A DNA stretch of 64,000 nt from Reticulitermes lucifugus. Lineage: Eukaryota; Arthropoda; Insecta; Blattodea; Rhinotermitidae. A model generated the notes under the pieces. The model had not been told where the DNA came from, did not search any database, and saw only the letters and a program-made list of their open reading frames with translations. Location of the stretch: positions 9,374-73,373 of the forward strand of contig JAKCWW010000111.1 in NCBI GenBank assembly GCA_026260175.1, in the 5' to 3' direction. The translations under genes were made by a program, and so were the position numbers. Positions 57,949-64,000 of this stretch are shown piece by piece. The first letter of the stretch is position 1. Each line of letters opens with the position of its first letter.

Positions 57949-58007
57949 ACTTTAATGCCTGAAGATGGTCGCGGACGACCGAAACACGTAGCATGCAATG
58001 TTAAAGT
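57949..58007 (+). ncRNA. hammerhead-ribozyme-like motif (type I), best copy
   Basis: Core CTGAAGA (57959-57965) fits the hammerhead consensus CUGANGA. One extra T follows, then the hairpin GGTCG-CGGA-CGACC (57967-57980) as stem II. GAAAC (57981-57985), AC and GTA (57988-57990) give a two-pair stem III with a GUA cleavage triplet. Stem I pairs ATGC (57955-57958) with GCAT (57991-57994) and, beyond a seven-base one-sided loop, ACTTTA (57949-57954) with TAAAGT (58002-58007). A very short stem III is known for the small hammerheads of Penelope-like elements, which are reported to act as dimers. Whether this copy cleaves is untested, and the extra T is a departure from the textbook core. Confidence 0.6.
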
Positions 58008-58052
58008 TAATAATTTGTAGTGTTTGAAGGCAATATATAAATTACTGCTAAT

Positions 58053-58292
58053 TTGTCACAGCACAATGGGATGAATTCTATCAAAATAAAAGAAACTAAG
58101 GATACAGTTGGGATGCTGAGTATAATAGCAGAACGAAATTTGAACATACTTTTAGATGAAAAAGTGGGCGCTTGCTTCATAGACTGGCAAAAGACATTCG
58201 ACCGTGTAAACTGGACCAAATTAATACAGATCTTAAAGGAAACTGGTATCGACTGGCGCATTATCAAGAAGAAGGAGGGCTTTGAATGTTAG
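58053..58292 (+). pseudogene. LINE reverse transcriptase fragment (RT motif A region)
   Basis: An open stretch of 79 codons reads KETKDTVGMLSIIAERN, then KVGACFIDWQKTFDRVNWTK, then LIQILKETGIDWR. This is the segment before and through RT motif A (the F-D-W-x-K-x-F-D-R-V type, with the catalytic aspartate in FIDWQK) of a non-LTR retrotransposon. Family proteins have KAFDRVNW where this has KTFDRVNW. Reading stops at 58292, well before the YADD motif, so it is a fragment. It belongs with the linker at 57300, but the roughly 540 bp between them is not readable as this protein and contains the hammerhead-like motif. Confidence 0.75.
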
Positions 58293-59559
58293 ATTTTTTA
58301 GGCTTCAGATAGAATTCTAAAGCCGGCCTTCAGGCACATGATATCCTTCTTCACAAACGCACCAATGACTACCAATTATTTCTGTCTCATCTTTCAGCCC
58401 CGCCGCCACACACGGCGTTCTCCATATTTTCAAGGCGGGGGGGGGGGTTATGGCACTTTACATAGGGAATTTACGCATTCGATAGAGCACTATCTTTAAC
58501 GCATCCACCAATCTTGTCTTCATTTTTCTGTATTTAACAAATCGCCTATTTTTAGACCCTAATGGAGTCCGACAGCAGCAACTCCCATTCTCCATTCAAA
58601 CTTATCCAACACCTCCACTTTCTCTAAGACAGGCATCAATTTCCTTTTCTTATATCCTTCGACTCTTTATCGGCACGTGAATCATACTTCCCGCACATGA
58701 CTGAAACACGGGGGCAGTAATTATGTCTAAAAGTTATGAAAAATACATTTAAAATAAATTCCGTATCGCACAATATCCAGGTAGCTAACGAGAGAGGCAG
58801 GCGGACAGATGTGTCCTCTTGTGTATCATGTCGCTAAGCTGTGCACATATGACCGCCAGTAATCGAGGAACCTACACAGCAGTGCACGAGGTATACCACA
58901 ATGGTTCTTCCGCGCATAAGTCAAACCGTGATGAGCTAACTCGCAAGCGAGGAGAGCCTGTACTATTGTACTTTAGACGAAAGTAAGGGAACTCTGTATT
59001 TTTTTACTTTATTTGTGTCGTGCATGTTCCCCCTTTCTTTCAGTCCCCTGACAACACTAAGGTCAAGAACGTTGGCCAACACCAAATGTAAACATTTGCT
59101 AATTAAGGAGCCGCCAACCGAGCCAAGCCCTTTAGCGGCTTACAATACAGATCTCTCTTGAGCTTAACAACATTCTGGGTTCGTGAGGGTCAGATCTGGT
59201 CAAGTCAGGATATTTGCCTGGGCCAACCCTCTTTCAACACCTTCATCCCTCAACAACTTACGTAATCAGTAACATGGGCAAGGTCCCTACAAAAAGAAGT
59301 GTGCAGCATGTCTTTGGAGCTTACTCCTTAAATACCGCATCCAAACCTTTCATAGCATACCATTCCTGCTTAAAGACTTTGGCAAGACTTACTAACGGCG
59401 GACTGGCCTGTCGCAGTGCCTGTGCCTACACAGTAAAACAGAAAGAGGAATCAATAAATTCGTAGCCATGCTCTGAGTGGACCTTACATAAGAAAGAGTG
59501 TCTAAATTCTGTTGGAAACAAAAAGAACTTTAATTGTATGTACCGCCTACTTCAACACT
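58293..59559. other. unannotated DNA, partly GC-richer
   Basis: A nine-plus G run lies near 58437-58447. 58790-59460 is GC-richer than its surroundings, is open for 83 codons at 59214-59465, and contains TTCTGGGTTCGTGAGGG (59170-59186), which resembles a B box. I cannot assign it. Confidence 0.4.
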
Positions 59560-59715
59560 AAAACAACTCTGTACGTTTCCCATACATTATATTTATATGT
59601 ATGCTACATTTGCTCAAAAGAACAGTAATTTTTTCCGAAATGTTATTTACCGGTTGGTCTTTATGATGGAAAATGCCTTCATTCTCTCTGAGGTAAAAAC
59701 TTACTTTTAAATACA
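59560..59715 (+). repeat. family B repeat, diverged
   Basis: AACACTAAAACAACTCTGTA, CATACATTATATTTATATGT, CTTTATGATGGAAAATGCCT, TTCTCTCTGAGGTAAAAACT. Confidence 0.5.
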
Positions 59716-59749
59716 AAACTTATGGAGTTATACAATCCTCATCGTTCTA

Positions 59750-59960
59750 ATGTGTACCCTTTCATGCTAGTCCTACCAGAAGGACGAACGGGCGAAAACT
59801 GGAAACTTTCTAAGGCAGTGATGCTCATTCTCTCGCCCCGAAAAATATTGTCTCTCATGTCTGCCTTTTCTTTCCCTTTCATACTTATATACTGAATCTT
59901 ACGCCTCTCCCTTAGTTGTATTATCCCAAAGCCAAGGCAGAAATGTAAAATCTTACTAGC
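59750..59960 (+). repeat. family F dispersed repeat, copy 2
   Basis: CTACCAGAAGGACGAACGGG, GGAAACTTTCTAAGGCAGTG, CATTCTCTCGCCCCGAAAAA, in the same order as at 6270. Confidence 0.45.
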
Positions 59961-60924
59961 AGTTAAAAGAGACAAATTTAAAATTTTCCAAACATGGTAG
60001 AATGCTTGTGTCACCCAAACACTGAGTGGAAATAATACGATTTTTAATAAACTTCCTTCGTAGCAATTGTTCTTAAAGTGTGTACTGTGCATGTTATATT
60101 ATTGTAGATAAAGAAAATTTATATAGGTCTCTATAACATCGTTTAACATACATTTTACTTACACGTACGCTATATGAAGTATATTATTCGCAAAATAATC
60201 ATCCTTCACATCTCGCATGCGCAAATCTCCAACTCTTCCGTAGATTTGCCAACTTACACGTTCAACGTGACGCGCGATTCCTCGCGGCAAGCAATACAGA
60301 GAACCATTGCTCTTAAAGCTGAATCTTATGAATGTGTGACCACCTGCGAATTTGGAAATGATAACAACGACAACGGTCTTGATTATGTGTTTTTGTATAC
60401 TATTTACAACTATAAGCAACATTGCACAGTTTATGGTCCTATTCTACTCGCATTTGTAACGGCTTCTATTAATATCTCAGATATTCAGACCCTCTCAACT
60501 CCACAGCGATAACACAACATATCTCACTCAGCTTTTCAAAATACTTTTTAAAAAGATGTTTCCAAAGAAAGGAAGGAACGACTTTTTCTTTCCTGAGACG
60601 GGTACGAAGAAGAAATAAAGATATTTAAATATTTTTAAAGTTAAATCTTATTAGCACGTTTCTATCGCTTTTTTGGATTAAACTTTTCTTTTTTTTCCGT
60701 GCAGCAGTATATGAACTGCAATTTTCTTCCTTATATAGAATGTCCACAAATTCCTATCTACTTCGTTTAGTGGAAGTTACAAACATAATACCAGGGAAGC
60801 TAGAAAATATTTTCTTCAATGCAGCTGCAACATGTATGCTGGCGGTTTTAAAGTAGGATTAAATTGTTTATTACCAATATTAGGATAATGCGTTATTTAT
60901 CCCACATTTTTAGCAGACTCGAAA
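59961..60924. other. unannotated DNA
   Basis: A 112-codon frame (60174-60512) shows no domain. Nothing else seen. Confidence 0.4.
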
Positions 60925-61140
60925 TACGTACGTTAGCGTAGTCACTACACTACGTGCTGGACAGCTAGGTAATTAGGGCTAGTTTCTTGGCGGAAGGAGA
61001 GTTTTCTCCACCAAATCCAGGATGCCTCAGAGACCTAATCATCAATTGTGCAAAGAGAACCAGGGATAAGACCACCGGAAAGTGAAGCTGAGCCCTCACC
61101 TCCATTTAGTTCAGAATGCTAAAAGTGTAACAGAGTCCAT
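60925..61140 (+). mobile_element. Talua-like SINE, diverged
   Basis: GTTAGCGTAGTCACTACACT, GTGCTGGACAGCTAGGTAAT, CCGGAAAGTGAAGCTGAGCC, CTCACCTCCATTTAGTTCAG. Confidence 0.6.
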
Positions 61141-62034
61141 TGCGCAACGCTTAATTAATTAATTAATTATATTTGAACATAAAAACACTTAGCAACTTCA
61201 TGGACACCCGATATATACGCAGTATTCTGGAGGAGATAGCCAAGGCAACTAACTGACTTAACTGCTGTTACGGAGATGGGATGCTGGGGCATTCAATAAG
61301 GAGGCAGTCAGTGTGGAGAGAATGTCTGAAGACAGAGAAAAGGAGGAAGAAGTAGTAGTAGAAGAAGAGAGACTGCTGTTATTTCTTTACCGTGACAATA
61401 AAAATTATAGGCTGGCTGAACTGGAAAACAACAGCAGGTAGAACAGCTCTGTGGATCGTGGCTTGCATTCATTAAGCCTGACATGCGACTTATAGCACAG
61501 CCCAAGTACTAAGAGCTGAGCCAAGTGGTTATCGTCACAACTAATGTATGTACTGAATTTAAACAAAAATACACATGTTTGCGCCTTTCTTGTTTTTATG
61601 GTTTATATAATTTAGAAGCAGTTTTTTAATACGCATCTGCTAATTTCGCCATATCTGTCCGCACATAAAAACACGAAAGCCGCTAAATGGATTTTTACGG
61701 AACTTGAAATTGAGAAAGTAAATTACAGTTTTTAACAAAATTAAAATTTTGTTTAACGTAGGACAAGAAAATGAATATTTCCATGAAAATGTATTGCGTT
61801 TCTGCCTGCATCTCATATGTAATTCGCAGAATATTTATTGCAGCGAAATCTACTTCAACCACAAGTTACAGAGAAAATTTAACACCCTTGAGCAAGTAAA
61901 GTAGTCTAAAGTTTTACGGTTTTGTGATAAATAATTAAAAATAAAATTTAAAACCGAGAGAAAATAAAAATCGAAGAGGCGCCAGAATTATTACACCATG
62001 AATGCAGTTTCTGTCTTGTTTTCTGAGGAAAAAC
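61141..62034. other. unannotated DNA with a (TTAA)n run
   Basis: (TTAA)n occurs at about 61151-61168. The remainder is AT-rich with no recognised feature. Confidence 0.45.
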
Positions 62035-62205
62035 ACGGATACTACACAGTCTGATAGAAATTTAACAACGTTTTTGCCACCCAAAAGAGGGAGGCAGTGG
62101 GTTCCATCGAAATGTCAAAATTCTACTAGATTAGATGACGTCACATCCAAAAGACAGCATTCTTCGTAGTAACCGCTATGGTAACCTAAAATTTCACACA
62201 GTTTT
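62035..62205 (+). mobile_element. foldback MITE with right outer end
   Basis: Left arm TACACAGTCTGATAGAAATT, TAACAACGTTTTTGCC. Right arm TTCTACTAGATTAGATGACG, TCACATCCAAAAGAC, GTAACCGCTATGGTAACCTA, AAATTTCACAC. Confidence 0.7.
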
Positions 62206-62765
62206 GTGGTGTTTCGAAACATAAAGCTCAGTTAGGATTGGTTATTTTAATTATTTGTAGTTATGATTATTGGGGTTTAATTGTATTAAGTTTTTTTCCC
62301 ATTTTGTGTTACGCTAATGAAACGGCTGACTCCACACACAAGCATCCTCCTTGAATAGCTAATATATGCTCAGTAAGCACAGACATATCCTCAGATATTA
62401 AGAAACATGCAGGTTGATTATGCGTTTAATATGGCTTAAAAATTGTGTCATGGTAATATCTTATATTATTTATTTTATGTACATTACGACACCTTAAATA
62501 CAGGTACCACTTATTAACAAACCAGTCTACCAAATTTACGTCGGTATCTCATGTAAACCTACTTCCATACTCAGGACAAGAAACGAGAGGAGTTTAGCCT
62601 GTCGCTTCGTTTTCTTTCTCAGATGCAATATTTAGTGAGGATTCTGATTTAACCAACAGACATATGTTAAAGGTTGTTTCTGCTTTGAAGTCTGGTATTA
62701 GATAACTAAAATTGTAGGCAAAGGGTAAAAGGGATAGTGTTTTAACTGCACGGCCTCTTTGGGTC
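62206..62765. other. unannotated DNA
   Basis: Nothing recognised. Confidence 0.4.
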
Positions 62766-62890
62766 ACACTGAGATTGTAAAAAATATTTTACGTGAAGTT
62801 TAGTCTCTTCTGGAATGTAACGCTCTGTGGTTTAATAGATGTTACCAATGTTTAGGAGACACGTGCTTTCGTCTTCAGGACAGAATACTT
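62766..62890 (+). mobile_element. foldback MITE, left arm only
   Basis: TCACACTGAGATTGTAAAAA outer end, CTTCTGGAATGTAACGCTCT, TTACCAATGTTTAGGAGACA, CGTCTTCAGGACAG. The right arm is missing. Confidence 0.55.
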
Positions 62891-63264
62891 GTGTGATTTG
62901 AGTAGATAAAGTCATATGATATGACAGGGGATTAATACTCGGACATACCCGGAAGGGTTGGTTGCTGTATAGTGCGGTAGCAGCCCACCAGTGCCACGTA
63001 TGTTACGCAATGTAGCCACTCTAGGCCTATGGTAGTAGCACTATCGAACCTGTAGCCACTTTTCCCTACAATTATTCAAAGTATTTCTCACATAATTTTA
63101 GTCATAATAGTTATCCTGATGGGTGTTGATACTGACTTTATTTATTTATTATATAATAACGCGCTCACTTACGCAAAATATAACGTAGTGTGAAACAATG
63201 ATTAGTGAACAATGAAATGGAAAGGCACTGGAAGAAGGCGGTCGTTGATTAATTTGAGGCACTA
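62891..63264. other. unannotated DNA
   Basis: Nothing recognised. Confidence 0.4.
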
Positions 63265-63370
63265 GTCACACATTTGTGTGGGGGGACTGAGGAATACCAC
63301 CAGAAATCCTTGTCAGAATATTTGGCGTCCCACCCGAAATTCGTAGCGTATACTTCCGAAGTAGAACTGA
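63265..63370 (-). mobile_element. SINE family C fragment
   Basis: GGGGGGACTGAGGAATACCA, CCAGAAATCC, and GTCCCACCCGAAATTCGTAG at the B-box-complement position. Confidence 0.4.
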
Positions 63371-63403
63371 GAAGCGGTACTGATTGAGATGACTTCTTTT
63401 TGC

Positions 63404-63880
63404 CACGTATTGACAATGAAAACACAATGTATTTGAAACGTTTCAGTCAGACATTCTCAATAAAAACAGTGAACTTAAACTTGTTCCGTCAGACACTGAC
63501 AAACAAAACACAATGTACGTAAGACATGTTATGCCATATATTGATAATTCAAACGCGGTGTGCTTAAGATCTTCGGTCAGAAATTGGCAATCCCAAGTGT
63601 ATATAACACATAAGGCTCGTATTCGCACATTGATAACTACAACACAATGTTCTTAAGACTTGTTCTGTCAGACATTGGTAATTAAAACGTTGTATTTAAG
63701 CCTGTTCCATCTGCATTGATAATTAAACACAGAGTACTTAAAACTTGTTCCATCAGACATTCATAATTGAAAGAGTGTACTTAAGACTGTACTGTCAGAC
63801 ACTGATAATTATATACAGTGTATTAAAATTTGTACCGTCAGACATTGGAAATCAGAAGCAAGCGTACTTAAAACTCTCCA
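63404..63880. repeat. minisatellite, about ten units of 40-50 bp
   Basis: The unit is approximately CTTAAGACTTGTTCCGTCAG followed by ACATTGATAATTAAAACACA and GTGTA. The block GTCAGACATT or GTCAGACACT recurs at about 63437, 63489, 63667, 63751, 63795 and 63838, with worn units between. Units differ by substitutions and small indels, so the array is old. Confidence 0.75.
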
Positions 63881-64000
63881 AACAAAAAGAAACAGGGCAT
63901 CCAATTTGCGTACAAGTTATTTTTCAGTTGCCAGGGTGTTTTAAATAGCACATTCAAAATATGAATTATAGCCTTTATTCCAGTGCATTTATTACAATTT
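63881..64000. other. unannotated DNA
   Basis: Nothing recognised. Confidence 0.4.

Noticed and set aside
1-64000. CRISPR array, operon or prokaryotic system
   Set aside because: No regularly spaced identical repeats, no dense gene order and no ribosome-binding sites. The content is eukaryotic.
1-64000. virus-like or LTR element
   Set aside because: No long direct terminal repeats, no primer-binding-site-like block and no gag, integrase, capsid or envelope-like protein. The RT relics are of the non-LTR type.

Overview
The window looks like intergenic chromosomal DNA from an insect, most probably a cockroach or termite (Blattodea). The base composition is AT-rich, there are no long open reading frames, and there is no operon-like layout. 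The dominant interspersed repeat resembles, from memory, the tRNA-derived Talua-type SINEs of termites. The LINE reverse transcriptase (RT) relics also read like families common in Blattodea. The order is an inference from repeat content. I found no exon of a host gene, no tRNA or rRNA gene, no CRISPR array and no virus-like element. The longest open frames (up to 167 codons) fall in repeats or in unrecognised DNA and are not believable genes.

Almost everything I can name is mobile or repetitive. (1) At 569-2203 lies a complete-ended but internally decayed piggyBac element with TTAA duplications, carrying a Tc1/mariner-like transposase fragment inside it. (2) About 17 copies of a Talua-like SINE occur on both strands, including a head-to-head pair at 9.6-9.97 kb. 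At least three further SINE-like families are present. (3) About 15 copies of a foldback (hairpin) MITE share long inverted arms. (4) About 20 copies of an unclassified repeat of roughly 200 bp are present (family B here). One copy is cut by a second unclassified repeat (family G, 516 bp) flanked by TAAAAG-like duplications. (5) Relics of at least two non-LTR retrotransposon types lie at 23.1-24.2, 26.0-26.3 and 57.3-58.3 kb. (6) Two minisatellites lie at 45.28-45.43 and 63.40-63.88 kb, with a few microsatellites elsewhere.

The most interesting signal is a series of short motifs shaped like small type I hammerhead ribozymes, at 13.4, 28.1, 40.8 (broken), 49.8, 56.6 and 58.0 kb, plus weaker ones in a foldback at 19.6-20.0 kb. 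The inner helix (stem I) keeps its pairing while its sequence changes from copy to copy (ATGC/GCAT, ATAC/GTAT, CTCC/GGAG, AATCC/GGATT). The central hairpin also re-pairs. Such small ribozymes are known from Penelope-like retroelements and retrozymes. I see no Penelope protein here, so the host element is unidentified.

Nothing here works together as a pathway. The value of the window is as a layered record of insertions: G into B, one segment into another B copy, mariner-like DNA inside piggyBac, and a hammerhead-bearing piece inside or beside a LINE.
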